A stretch of DNA of 64,000 nt, taken from NCBI GenBank assembly GCA_023014335.1, contig JAECYW010000003.1:2108001-2172000 (forward strand), in the 5' to 3' direction. Numbering within the stretch: position 1 is the stretch's first letter; each line of letters starts with the position of its first letter. The position numbers and the translations under genes were made by a program. The DNA is from Galerina marginata (Eukaryota; Basidiomycota; Agaricomycetes; Agaricales; Galerinaceae). Under the pieces are notes generated by a model. That model did no database searches and was not told where the DNA came from. It was given only the letters and a program-made list of their open reading frames with translations. Positions 25,074 through 36,942 of the stretch are shown here, one piece after another.

Positions 25074-25297
25074 GGGGACAAATGTTTGAGGTAAGACATC
25101 GCCGGTACAACAATGTGGCAACACTGATGCCCATTTATAGGATATCAGCGTAAGTGTTTCCATCTACTGGTTGCTAGAGGTGACTTGGATGCGCCAATGT
25201 CTACTCGCACAATAGCATGTAAGTTCTTTTCATCAGTTAATGAGTCCTAGATATTGATAACGAGGCCAGAGCGGAGATGGTGGTTTATACGCCGAAC
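25074..25297 (+). other. Micro-exon cluster in GH51 copy 1 (17, 9, 3, 28 nt)
   Basis: Four exons at 25074-25090, 25141-25149, 25216-25218 and 25270-25297 encode the conserved [19 protein letters not shown]. The third is just CAT (His), flanked by AATAG and GTAAGT. All junctions have AG/GT signals, and the same arrangement recurs in copy 2. Confidence 0.78.
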
Positions 25298-26224
25298 GTG
25301 AGTACTTGCCCTTATAGTTGATAGGTCTCCCATTCACGCCTTCTTAGTTCTTCAAAACCGTGCTTTCCAGATGGTAACGCCTGGTGAGTCTCATCGCATG
25401 CCTTCGTCTGAAGGGGAAAAAAACTGATTGTTTCCGCCGCGTTAAAGGAACGACTGCCGCGTTGGCAGGCTGGACGCCCATAAAGTCGACCATCGCCGTC
25501 ATTGCAGACACCAAACCGGTATCGTCTGCATTGCCCAATGCACTTCAATTAACCATTCCCACTGGAAATGCTGTTGGACTTGGTTTCGCAAACAGCGGTA
25601 ACTCAGGTACGGTGTAATTCTTGGCCACTATTTTTTACATGTTTAATTTGGAGCATCCCTGTGCGGTTAGGTATCAAAGTCACTTCGGGTACTACATATA
25701 AAGCTTCATTCTATTATCGCTTCCAAACCGCTTCGAAATTCAACGGTACTATTTCTGCCAGCTTGCAGAGTTCGACCGGGACAGTCTTGGGTGTGCAAAA
25801 AATTACCATTTCCGGGTCGCAAACGACTTGGAAGCAAGTGCAAGTATCGATACGCGCCACCACCACACCTAGCTCTACTGCAAATAAGTTTGCCATCACC
25901 GTCGACGGTAACTCGGCAGCAGGGGAGAAGATAAACTTTGCCATGTTGTCACTGTTCCCGCCTACCTTCAAAAACAGAGATAACGGAATGCGGGCTGATA
26001 TTGCCCAGGTATGTCCGTGACACAATGTGTTTTTTTTCTGTAGAATCTATCAATGTTTCCAGGCTCTTGCAGACATGAAACCGTCTTTCTTCCGTCTCCC
26101 TGGCGGTGATAATTTGGAAGGACAAACTACCGCAACACGCTGGCAGTGGAATGCCACTGTGAGATCTCTTTTCAATTGCTTTTGAGTGGTCACTAAATTG
26201 TACTGGTCCAGGTCGGTCCGTTGG

Positions 26225-27083
26225 GAGCATCGAGCTGACCCAAAGAATGACGTAGCGCGGAATTGCCCGGGCAGAGGGAAATGAACGTCAGTCGATAGAA
26301 GCCGCCCATCAACGCAGCTTCGATGAGAGAAGGACGAACTGCCGTTTACATAACGGGGGTTAATTCCATTTTCCCGTCCCCTATTACTCTCATTGGATTG
26401 TTGAGAGCTTGCTTGAGAGCCATTATTAAGTGGTTGTCATATATAAAATAAGGTTGCGAAAATCTGGATAAGTTTTACATACTACAAGCTCATTTTTCGG
26501 TAACCAATAGCGAGTAAGTCCTCACATAGCGCGGTAGATTCCACCATGTTGATGTACATCGAAAAAATGACTTTTAATTTGACGAATTTTTTTTCGCACT
26601 ATGTCGGATAACAGGTCTCCGTGAAAATTCAACTCTATCAAAATGGCTCGTGCTCTCCAATCGTCTTCAAAACATACAGTACGTCTTGAACGAGAACCGG
26701 CTAGTTGACTTCGCTCCTGTGGTTCGGCAACGCGGCATGCATATGCGCCAGCCAGCGAAACATAACGACGTCGGCGGAGTTAGAACATAAGGAGTCGGGA
26801 GCGAAAATGAAAAGGGAACCAAAAAAAATACCAAGCGGGTTCGAACCACAAAGCTCATGCGCTTACAGACGGGACAGGCGGACCAACTAACCGTTAAGCC
26901 ATTCGACGTTGTAGACTGAGGATCCAGCTCCGGATAATGATGAGCGTTGGATAAGCGTCGGATACGGGAATGGCTGTCGGAGATTAAACGAAAAGGAAGT
27001 TTCATTTCCGCTGACAGCGAAGCCATCAATGCCGCTGACCGGAGGCCGAGGGCTACGTCATTCTTTGGGACGACTTTGTTTCC
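26225..27083. mobile_element. 859-bp non-autonomous TIR element, MULE-like
   Basis: The element sits in an exon of GH51 copy 1 between two perfect 9-bp repeats of GTCCGTTGG (26216-26224 and 27084-27092). Its ends are inverted repeats: CCCAAAGAATGACGTAGC at 26239-26256 is perfectly complementary to 27052-27069. Both cores sit 14 bp inside the termini, and the outermost 14 bp match only partly. A 9-bp target duplication with long terminal repeats suggests a Mutator-like (MULE) derivative. No transposase frame is visible. It contains a tRNA-like Pol III promoter on the minus strand. Confidence 0.8.
26830..26912 (-). other. tRNA-like sequence with Pol III boxes inside the insertion
   Basis: On the minus strand TGGCTTAACGG resembles a Pol III A box, and GGTTCGAACCC is a perfect B box about 50 nt downstream. 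A run of 8 T follows (A run at 26821-26828 on the plus strand), a good Pol III terminator. The acceptor arms do not pair and the anticodon stem is poor, so it is a tRNA-derived sequence or pseudogene rather than a working tRNA. Confidence 0.5.
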
Positions 27084-29678
27084 GTCCGTTGGTAAACAGA
27101 CCTGGTGATTAAATTTATACTCCGACTGAGAACCTCAACATTGATCATGACTTCGCCTAGGTCGTGTCGGAGACTGGGGATATGTCAATACCGAGTATGA
27201 TTATTCCTTATCCAACAGTTGCTAATTGATTCTAAAATTGGACCAAAGTGGTCTAGGTCTTTTGGACTACTTGAATTGGTGTGAAGACCTCGGTATGCAG
27301 CCCATCATGGCGGTTTGGGCAGGTGAACAGTGGTTTTTATGACTTGCACGGAAATTAACGTGCTTCTTAGGGTATTCTCTTGGTGGAACAAGTCTTGCAG
27401 AGGCACAGCTTGCTCCCTACATCCAACAAGCTATTGACCAAGTTAGTAAAAAACTTCATATCCCTTGCCTTGATGTCTTACAAGGATGGTCCTCCATTAG
27501 ATCAACTTTGTCATTGGCGATCCAGCAAAGAGTGCTCCAGCTGCATTGAGAGCATCTTTGGGTCGCACCGCACCATTCGCTCTGAAATACGTAGAAGTTG
27601 GGAATGAAGACTTTTTCGCTTCTTCATCGTACGTGTCGGTGTGCCATTTATTTATGACCACTACACAAAATTTGACTTTCGCAGATACGTCTATCGTTGG
27701 AAGGACTTTGTCACCGCGTTGCAAACCCAGTTCCCTAATCTCCGTGAGTCCCAAGATTCGGTCCGTGATATTGCGAGAATCTAATGCGCCTGTTTATTTT
27801 TAACGCGAAGATTTCATCGCGACTTCAAAAACTGGCAGTCCTACGTTGACTCCGAAGCCGACGGAATATGACGTTCATGTTTATCAAACGCCAAGTTAGT
27901 ACCGCATTCAAATTAAGTTAAACAAGGGCTTATTTCTATCTTAGCTTGGTTCGCACAAAATTCATTTTTTTACGATGGGTTTGCGGTAATTTTGTCTTTT
28001 GATATATGTACTCCTTCACGGTCTTACATCCATTTCAGCGCGATGGTACCCACTACTTTGAGGTAATACCTACTTTCAGTGGCTTAGGCTCTGTCCTAAA
28101 CATCTATTTGAATATAGGGAGAATACGCGGCCATTTCAACGAACTCCAGCAACCTTTTCGGCACCCCTGATCAAGGCCGGTTCACCTTCCCGACAATGCA
28201 GGGTATGTCAGGATGCATGATACCAGTGGAATACCCATTTATCTCAGAAATTTACCCAGGTGCTGCCGGAGAAGCGGCTTTCATGACTGGACTTGAACGA
28301 AACAGTGACATAGTGTAACAACGACCACTCCTCTTATCTATTGTTGTTGATTGTTGGATTTCTCGCAGATTTGCGGCATCGTATGCACCTCTCTTAGGCG
28401 TGAGTGATACCAACTCTCGTCTTTAATGAAACTAAGTCTCGTCCATAGCACGTTACAAACAACCAATGGGTCAGTGACCATTCTCATAGTTGTTCGTTCT
28501 GTAACTCACGAGTTGTGTGCAGACGCCAAATCTTCTTGGATTCGAGTAAGATCTAGCCGTTTGTGTGTCTATGTAGGAAGCTGAGGTCATATAGCGCTGG
28601 ATCTGTTTATAAATCCACGAGCTTCTACGTTCAACAGGTGCGCGTCGCGAATGTAGAAGAGGCTCCTTTTGGCTGACCTACCACCCAGCTCTTCAGCGTA
28701 AACCAAGGCGACCAGTATTTACCAAGTACTTTACCTGATAAGACGGGTACCGTTTTTTGGAGCGTTGTACGCAACACTCCCACCGGAGAAATTATCATCA
28801 AGGTAATTGCTTCAAGCATCTCGTAAGGCGGCTTGCATATGATTAACTCGACATTCCAGATTTCTAACACAGCCAGCACCGCGACCTCGCTAACTTTCGT
28901 TTTACCGTTTACAAGCATTGCCTCCACAGGCACACTTCAACTCTTGACCGGGCCTGCAACCTCGAGCAACACACCGACTAATTCAAACCTCTTCGTACCA
29001 GTCACTAGCTCCATTAATACCGGTAAAACGTTTAAATACTCCGCGCCCGGAGTCAGCGTTAGCGTTTTGACCTTCAAAGCGTCATAACGGCCAATAACTG
29101 TAATAAATATTATCGTTAACATATCCAAAGTCTTTAAATTGTTATTTGTGCCTGTTCATCACAGTAATCTACCGTGAATTGGTCAAATCAAGGCCAAAAT
29201 AATTAGGGTTACTCATAGGCCATTTGCTCGTCATTTGGACCATTTGACTTTCGTTGGGAAGTGATTTAGCTGGGAGAAAATGGGGACTCTGTAACAAGTG
29301 CTCTACCTACTATTCTGGACCTGCGACCGGCCTCTGGATCAAAATGGTCTTATTTGACAATCAGACATTACAGTATTCTAGAGCAAAGCCTACAAACAGA
29401 CCCGGGAAACAGAAATTTTCGGAAACCGTACAAGAAATACATGCATATACCATATTCATTAGACTTGAAGTGCCGCAAGCCATTCGTTCACTTGTTCTTG
29501 ACGTGTATGAGCCCCCAAATGCGGCGATTCAGGCGAGTTGAAATCTTAATTGAAATCCTTGAATGTATACAAGGGTATCAAGAAGAACGTGACAAACCTG
29601 AACGGTCGGGTACAAGCCCGAGTTCCTCGAGCAACTCTTCATTGTCGGAATCAAGGTCAGAATCTAAGCCCACCAAGA

Positions 29679-31055
29679 TCAGCTCAAGCAACGAACACTA
29701 TTAACATACTTACCGTGATCTGAGATAAGGTACCGTCCATATTCCCTGCGTTCTTCCAATGTCGCGTTGACGCCAGGGCGCCTGACCCCCCCGACGCGTC
29801 TAGAAGCTCGAAGAGCATCCGAGTCCGCCTCTTCGTTATGTGTTGGAACACCAAGCTCCATACCAATATGTTGCTGATCGGGTTGTGCACGCGATATGCC
29901 TCTCATCGCTCCAGCTGTGAGTCGGTAATAGCCCTCCGCAGTCTCCTTAGGCTCCCAATAGATCAAGTCCACAAGTTTTATAGTTTGCTCAATGAGCTCC
30001 TGGACATCTGCCGAAAGGGGCTCCACTGAAGCCATCCTCTTATATCGTCGAAATTTGATTTCGGCATTCAAAACGACAAGAAAGACATTTAATGGCAGCG
30101 AGTCGGGACGATCGGCGTCGAAAGTAAAAGCTGGAAGACATGGAAAGCCCGACGTTCCAGGAGATTCACGGAGTGTACGGTCGTATCCGACGACATAGCT
30201 TTTCCCCGATACCATACCTTGCCATTTGATTGAGAGTAAACGGTAAGGTCACTCCCCAAAGTTTCTTTAGGGTTTCTAAAGAGGCCGTAACGGCGAAGAA
30301 ACCTAATTTGTCGAGGCAGACATGCAACATCTGATCAACTGCAGTAAAACGTGGATCAGACGAATAATAATATTGCAATGAAGATGAAGGTTTTACGATT
30401 CGTCAGGTTGGACGCGTCATTCAAGTCGAAAAGTCTGTGAACGAGGCTGAGCTTTTTCAGGAATTCTTCCTGTTTAGATGGAATGAAGCCAAAAAAAGTA
30501 GAGAAGTGGCTGGCAACGTACAATTATTTACGAGCAGGATCCTTCCTCACTGCATTGACCCAATGTGCTCTCTTAAGGGTGTAAGAAGGCCGTTTAGTTA
30601 TAAAGCAAGGTTCCGCTCGACTAATATTGCGACGGGTCTCCCGAGCAGTGGTACTCGCGTTACTAGAGGCTTGGGAAAGAGCACCTGCAGAGTGATTCCG
30701 AACGAGCTCCGTAACATTGAAAGCGTCGATAGCTACGACCTTGTTGTAAGCGAAAGTCGTCGATAACCTTTTTTTGGATGAGTTGATGGCAAGGAGAGCG
30801 TTGGAGAAAACACGTGTTCGCCGCTAAAAATAGAAAATCGGCGTTTGCCGGCTCGTTAAGCGTAAACACCAGCCAAATTTTTAGCGGGTCTGAATCGTCA
30901 CCAGGTTTCTTGGTCGATGCTAGATGCTTTCTTTTTCCCATGGAAAGTAGAATGTGCAACATATGCATGCCACGTCCTTGAGCTTCAATTCGTCGTGACT
31001 TCTCTTCCAAACTTCCTGATGCAATGAGCCTTCCATGAACCCTCGCTAACTGCAT
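29679..31055 (-). CDS. Unrecognised hypothetical protein between the GH51 copies
   Basis: Protein-like text on the minus strand lies at 31055-30780 (RLIASGSLEEKSRRIEAQGR, then GMHMLHILLSMGKRK, KIWLVFTLNEPANADFLFLA), at 30378-30230 (SSDPRFTAVDQMLHVCLDKL) and at 30200-29700 (FDADRPDSLPLNVFLVVLNA, IEQTIKLVDLIYWEPKETAE). These probably belong to one multi-exon gene, but I could not join them with confidence. An Asp/Glu-rich stretch near 29650 on the same strand may be its C terminus. I do not recognise a family. The frame changes between pieces may be introns or decay. Outer limits are approximate. Confidence 0.35.
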
Positions 31056-31299
31056 CTCCTACGCCTTCAGTACGAATCGTTACATGCCCTTGTGGGTCTA
31101 TATCTCGTGGCTTCCCACCGTAGGATTAATGCCGGACCGTACCCCTTTCCGATATCGCTGCCTCAACGTTCGCGCGGCATTTTTCGTTTGACATCACGGT
31201 CCGCGATGAACTCTGGGGCACTTAAATTCAGTTGGAATACGAAGTCATCTTCCCAATATTTGAGGACACTAGGATCGGTAGCCGCTGTTCTTTTATATA

Positions 31300-34200
31300 A
31301 TGCTTAAACATGGCGCTCTACTTCTGGCTCTGGCGTTGGGATTCGTGTGGGTGGATGTAGGGAGAGCACAGACAGTGACTGTCAGTGCGACAGCCAGTCA
31401 CCCAATTCCAAGCACGATGTGTGAGTAGATAGCGAATTACGTTGCAATTATTTCTTTTTCACAAGCTTTTGACGCATCCAGGGGGGCAGATGTTCGAGGT
31501 AAGATTCTTTCCATTATGCAAAGACACACATGTTCATGCTTGTTTCTAGGACATAAGTGTATGTGTGTTACAAGTTTTTTTCAGTGACATTTCTGAACTC
31601 TACGGTTTGAAATTGGCGTAACAGCATGTATGTATCTTATCTAACTTTGTTATTTTGTGGCATCCGAAACTGATCAGTGATCACGACACTAGAGTGGAGA
31701 TGGAGGCTTATACGCGGAACGTGAGTTTATCTTCTAGACATTTTCTCTGTCTGTTTGATTGACGAATCCTTCGTGTCTACCAAAGTCCTCCAAAATCGTG
31801 CATTCCAGATAGTCACTCCAGGTAGATTTTGTCGTCCTCGTCCTCGTCTGGTTGTTCGCGCTAAGCATGTCTTCGATAGGAACCGCAGCTGCATTAGCAG
31901 GTTGGAACGCTATCGGTGCAAATATTACGGTTATCGCAGATCAAGCACCAGTGTCGTCTGCCTTGCCTAATTCGCTTCAACTGAATATCCCAGCTGGAAA
32001 TGCTAACGGGCTCGGTTTCGCGAACACTGGTTTTTCAGGTAATCACACCAGTAAGGCAAATATTTTAATATCTGACTTAAAACTTTCTGTCAGGCATCCA
32101 AGTGATTCCCCATACGAATTACAAAGCCTCGTTTTATTACCGCTTCCAAACTGCTTCAAAGTTTCGAGGAACGTTCTCCATCAGCTTACAAGATGGGGCT
32201 GGCACGGTCTTGGACGTGCAAAAGGTGTCCGTTTCGGGAACCCAAACTACATGGAAACAGGTAAAAGTGACCCTCAACACCAACATTACTCCTGGTTCCA
32301 GTGCCAATATGTTTGCCATCACGGTAAATGGAAACTCGGTAGCTGGGGAACAAATTAACTTCGCTATGTTGTCATTATTCCCGCCTACCTTCAAGAACAG
32401 GGAAAACGGAATGCGAGCTGACATTGCTCAGGTGTGTCCATGATACTTGTGGAGAGGGCTATTTGCATCGAACTTATAAGTACAATTAGGCTCTCGCCGA
32501 CATGAAACCCTCTTTCTTCCGTCTTCCTGGAGGAAATAATCTGGAAGGACAGGCCATCGCATCGCGGTGGCAATGGAATAATACGGTGAGATCCGGTCTG
32601 CCACTTCTGGCGCTGGGGTTCTGATCCTCGTGGCAAGGTTGGTCCATTAGTCGACAGACCTGGTGATTACTTGCGGTAATTTTAAAGTATTTTGCCTTGC
32701 TCACGGTTGCACGTAGGCCGTCTTGGTGACTGGTCCTACATCAATACCGAGTAGGCTCTTTTTTATTAAAAAATACCAAGCTGAAAGGCTCTGACCGCTG
32801 ATACAGTGGTCTGGGCCTTATGGAATACCTGAACTGGTGCGAAGATCTTGGTATGGAGGCTATCATGGCAGTCTGGGCAGGTGAAACAAATTTAATCAAG
32901 TTAGGGGATATTGAACTCATTTTTTCTTAGGATACGCGGTTACTGGTATAAGTCTTCCAGAGGACCAGCTTTCTCCGTATATCCAGCAAGCTATTGACCA
33001 GGTAATCCTCAAGCAACATCCGTCTACTCAGCTCTCTTTGTGTCTGACAAATGTGACTATCCACTAGATCAACTTTGTCATCGGCGACCCTGCTAAAAGC
33101 GAAGCTGGTATGATTTTGCTTGATGATCTTTATTCCAAACCTTCTGACCTGTCTGCAGCTGCCATGAGGGCGTCTTTGGGCCACCCTAAGCCGTTCCCAT
33201 TGAAATATGTAGAAGTTGGCAACGAGGATTTCTTCGCTGCTACGACGTAACTCTTTTTTCATCATTGCGGAAGCCGTTGTCCTTGCTGACGGAAGGGAGC
33301 ATTTTACAGATATGTTTACAGATGGCATGACTTCGTCACCGCTTTGCAAGCCGAGTTCCCTGATCTACGTAAGTTGCAAAGCCAAAGCTTGTTGAAATCG
33401 AAATGAACGTGGCATTCTTCATACGTAGATTTCATTGCAACTTCGGACGTTGGCAGCCCTACATTGACTCCTAAGCCAACAGAATACGATGTTCATGTTT
33501 ATCAAACGCCAAGTCAGTAGGACAGTCCACTTCGAAGTTTAATCTAGTGCTCATATATATTACAGCTTGGTTCGCTCAGAACTCGTTTTTCTACGACACA
33601 TTTGCGGTATTATTCTACCATCTCTTACTTTCACTTCAAGTCCACAACTTTTATTCTAGCGTGATGGAACCCACTATTTTGAAGTGATTTTTATTTTCTG
33701 TGGCTTGAGAGCTCCATATTGATATTCTGGACGTAGGGAGAGTATGCTGCCATTTCTACCAACCCCAACAATATCTTTGGCTCTACTGCCCAAGGCCGTT
33801 TAACCTTCCCAACTATGCAAAGTATGTTAGGACGTCGGACGGGAAAGTCAGTGTATTGACAAACCCATTTCCTAGGTGCCGCTGGGGAAGCCGCTTTCAT
33901 GACTGGACTTGAACGCAACAGCGACATCGTGTAAGGAAATCTTCCTTCCGTCATTTAGTTTACAGTGGTTGAATTTTCCCCAGGTTTGCAGCATCGTATG
34001 CACCACTTTTGGGCGTGAGTGGGAGAATTCTTCTAGTAACGAACAACACTGAGTCTTGACCGTAGCATGTTACAAATAACCAATGGGTAAGCGCTATCGT
34101 GGCATTGTATTTGTTATCTACTTCAAAGGTCATAGACGCCAAATCTTCTTGCATTCGAGTAAGACAAAGCGACTTGCCCATCTTTAAGAGAGCTAAAGTT

Positions 34201-34691
34201 TTATAGCGCTGGATCTGTTTACAAGTCCACGAGTTACTTCGTCCAACAGGTGCGTGGTACAATAAATTTGTGTTCTTTTTGATGATCTGTCTCCCAGCTC
34301 TTCAGTGTAAATCGAGGTGACGAGTACCTACCCAGCACACTACCTGATCAAGCGGGTACTGTTTTCTGGAGTGTCGTACGCAACACTCCGAGCAAGGAAA
34401 TTATCATCAAGGTGAATTATTTTCTCATTTGGCAGTACGAAATCTCCTCAATCGATGCCCCAGATTTCTAATACCGCCAGCACTGCGACCACCCTAACCT
34501 TCATTTTGCCGTTCAAATCTGTCTCGTCAAAGGGGTCGCTTCAACTTTTAACCGGAACTGCTGCCTCAAGCAACACCCCAACTAACCCAAGCCTTCTTGT
34601 ACCAGTCACCAGCACTGTAATCACCGGGCAGACCTTTAACTACACGGCGCCCGCAGTTAGTGTCAGTGTTTTGACCATCAAAGCTTCTTAA
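31300..34691 (+). CDS. GH51 alpha-L-arabinofuranosidase, copy 2
   Basis: Tandem paralogue of the gene at 24879, same strand and same exon plan. The signal peptide is [20 protein letters not shown] (ATG 31300-31302). WGQMFEDISHSGDG is built from 17-, 9-, 3- and 28-nt exons. The beta domain reads [19 protein letters not shown]. The intact VGPLVDRPG exon (32637-32664) preserves the site occupied by the insertion in copy 1. DWSYINT and [20 protein letters not shown] follow. The acid/base region is [10 protein letters not shown] (33200-33235) and the probable nucleophile region EGEYAAIS spans the junction near 33740. [16 protein letters not shown] and the terminal SVLTIKAS (stop 34691) complete it. 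No break seen. A TATA-like sequence abuts the ATG, leaving almost no leader, so its promoter may differ or be damaged. Confidence 0.87.
31492..31720 (+). other. Micro-exon cluster in GH51 copy 2 (17, 9, 3, 28 nt)
   Basis: Exons 31492-31508, 31550-31558, 31625-31627 (CAT only) and 31693-31720 repeat the lengths and codons of copy 1, while the intervening introns differ in sequence. Confidence 0.78.
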
Positions 34692-35097
34692 CGAGTAACG
34701 AGATTGGTGGCTGTAAAATATGGTTGTCGATTATCGAACGAAAGTCGAATGAGTGCTTTGGGCATAGTTGAAATTTATCTACACCTGTAAACGTCTGTTA
34801 CCCGGTCTGGGCCAGGTCTGGCAGGATGAACCTCTTTCAATAAGGCTTCGAAAATTGAAAGCCAAATACGGAAGCTTTGAGTCTGCCAGGCTTCTGAATC
34901 TGCAGGCAATAGTTTGGTGGTTGTTGGATCGATGGGGGAACGGAAGGACAGGTTCAACTTAAACTTGTTCCATGTCAATGGGTACCTTACTACTCGATAT
35001 GTGTACTGCCGCCGTGACTTGAGCCTCTTCTGCGATTTTGTCTCAATGATTAAAGAGGAATTGGCTGATCCAAACTTTTTCGTTTCTGTAATTTCAT
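34692..35097. other. Convergent 3' intergenic region
   Basis: This 406-bp stretch lies between the convergent stops of GH51 copy 2 and the histone deacetylase. No domain is visible; it should hold the two 3' UTRs and terminators. Confidence 0.45.
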
Positions 35098-36728
35098 CTA
35101 TGCGTGTAACCTGTTCTCCAGTGCAGCAAAAACACCATCGAAAGATGATTTAACCGAGGCTAAATATTCCTCTGTGTTGTGGTCGGACATGTTCCCCGCT
35201 GGGACATCAAGCTAGGGCCAAGCTGAAGGACCCTATTAAACTAATTGGGACCCAAAAAGGCTTACCGTGAATGAAGGCGCATATAGCGGAAACCCAGCGT
35301 GATCTGGAATCTCGGTTCCTAGGCTCATCGGACTTTCCAGCTGCAAAAAGTGAGAATTTCTGCTGAAAATCGAGAAGGAAATGATGTACCGCGATTGAAG
35401 TTAAATATGCCCATGCTCTTCCAGCATTAGGTGAATTGTATCCGCCTTTATAATGTTAGTATGGGGCATTCTAGGTCACTCGGTGTTGGGTCTTACCGCC
35501 TCCAAGAAGAAGCTTCTTTCCAGGCCAGTGTTTCAGTACCTTTTCGACACACCAGCCTAACGATCCTTCTGCTTCTCCCAATGACCAATTGAAAGTTGAG
35601 CACGGATCGCCGGCCAGCGCGTCGAGGCCACACTGAATCACTGTATAATCGGGTTTGAACAAATCCTTTACCCGTTCCATAATTGGCCAAATCTTGGCGT
35701 AAGTAGCGTTCGATGCTCCTTGAAGCAGAGGTATAGATAGAGTGAAAGGGTCAAAACCTTCGCTATGGACGTCGGGCAAACCATTACGCTCGGAAACGGG
35801 GAAAAATCCAGGCGACGCGTGATGAATGCTCAAGGTCTGTAAATGTCGTGAGCGAGAAGAATCTAGTGGAGTTTACTTAGATTACCAGTATTTGAGGCGT
35901 TAAGGACGACTTTGGCGAGTAAAAGGCTTCTGAGACCGCGTCTGAAAAATGGAGATCGAGGTCAAAATACATAACGCGTGGTTTGTGAACCAAGGCCAAT
36001 GGAGAGGTTCCATCAGAGTGGCCTGGAGTCCTCGGTATGGACCGCTTGAGAGCAAGGATAGCTAGAATGCAGTCGGCAACATAACAAAATCCAGAAGCCT
36101 GAGCTTTTCGAGCGTGATGTCTGTTTCATAGGTGTTAAGAAGCCGCCTCAGGATAATCAACGCGTTGGTTTACCTTCCGCCATCCCAGCAGATCGCAATA
36201 TCAGTCAGGTCCTGTTGTAAAGCACTTACAGCTGTGAGGGTGGCGCCGCCCACTATCTGGATGTATTCCGCAAGGCCGGGGAAAGTAGGACAATCCTACC
36301 AACAAATCAAAAGGCGGTAAAGCAGCGAACGAAAAGAATTTTACGTCTTCAAGGCCAAATTCCCCGTCAATTGACGTCGTATTACCTGCCTCTTCGTCGT
36401 TTGATTTCCTGGGGTCAAGGACGACGTCCAGGTAGTCTCGACTGTGATACACAGCAAGGTCCTTGTAGGTCGCTTTTCGAGGAGTAACAACCCGGATACG
36501 GCTGGTCCTCGACGCGTCGGGAGTTAGAAGTCCTAGAGAACTAATCAACGAATGGACAATTATCGATCGTTGTTTGTTCGATGGTAGTAAGGAGGATATC
36601 TGAAGGAATGTGCGTTTTGAGTGGCTTTTAGCCTTCCTTTGAGTCAGGACCACCGGCATTTGTCTTACCTTTGCTAATTCTTGTGAGCCTATGTATACTA
36701 CCGGCTTTTTCGGTTGAATGGGATCCAT
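35098..36728 (-). CDS. Class I histone deacetylase (HDAC8/Hos-like)
   Basis: Zn-dependent lysine deacetylase. The ATG at 36728 gives MDPIQPKKPVVYIGSQELAK, which joins across an intron to ISSLLPSNKQRSIIVHSL. Then come KDLAVYHSRDYLDVVLDP, HHAQKAQASGFCYVADCILA (catalytic His pair region, about 36130) and MYFDLDLHFSDAV, with the metal-binding DxDxH. SIHHASPGFFPVSE, VIQCGLDALAGDPCS (third metal Asp) and LLLGGGGYNSPNAGRAWAY (active-site Tyr, joined at 35511/35442) follow. It ends ALENRLHA at 35098. The order and spacing are those of class I HDACs. DLDLHFSDAV replaces the more usual DLDLHHGDGV, placing it nearer HDAC8/Hos-type proteins than Rpd3. Upstream is a tRNA-Ala gene on the same strand. Confidence 0.88.
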
Positions 36729-36942
36729 AATGGAGTTGGCGGAACCTGGGTTTTGCTGACTCTTCCAAGTCAGTGGAGCAAACAAAAGGCCAAAAGTGCA
36801 GCCGGGTGGGCTCTTCCGGTTAATTCGATGACTTGGGACAGTGTAACTTACGTTAGAAGATTCCTAGCAAAGGTTAACAAGTAAACTCGAAGTTCGCCTT
36901 GAGTTCGCCAGTGGTTTCCGGAATGTCCGACGTAGGCCAATG

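Larger units (their letters stand above)
24879..29087 (+). pseudogene. GH51 alpha-L-arabinofuranosidase, copy 1, disrupted by insertion
   Basis: Secreted enzyme removing L-arabinose side chains from arabinoxylan and arabinan. The signal peptide is MIKSSVFLLALVLGFAGIV. Short exons then give WGQMFE, DIS, H and [10 protein letters not shown] carbohydrate-binding-like beta domain follows ([34 protein letters not shown]), then FRLPGGDNLEGQTTATRW. The catalytic barrel has [10 protein letters not shown] (acid/base Glu) and EGEYAAIS (probable nucleophile Glu), then [18 protein letters not shown]. The C-terminal beta domain ends SVLTFKAS at 29087. The exon encoding VGPL is split at 26224 by an 859-bp element, causing an early stop. 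Excising the element with one 9-bp repeat restores VGPLVNRPG, matching copy 2. Everything else looks intact, so the disruption is probably recent. Confidence 0.85.
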
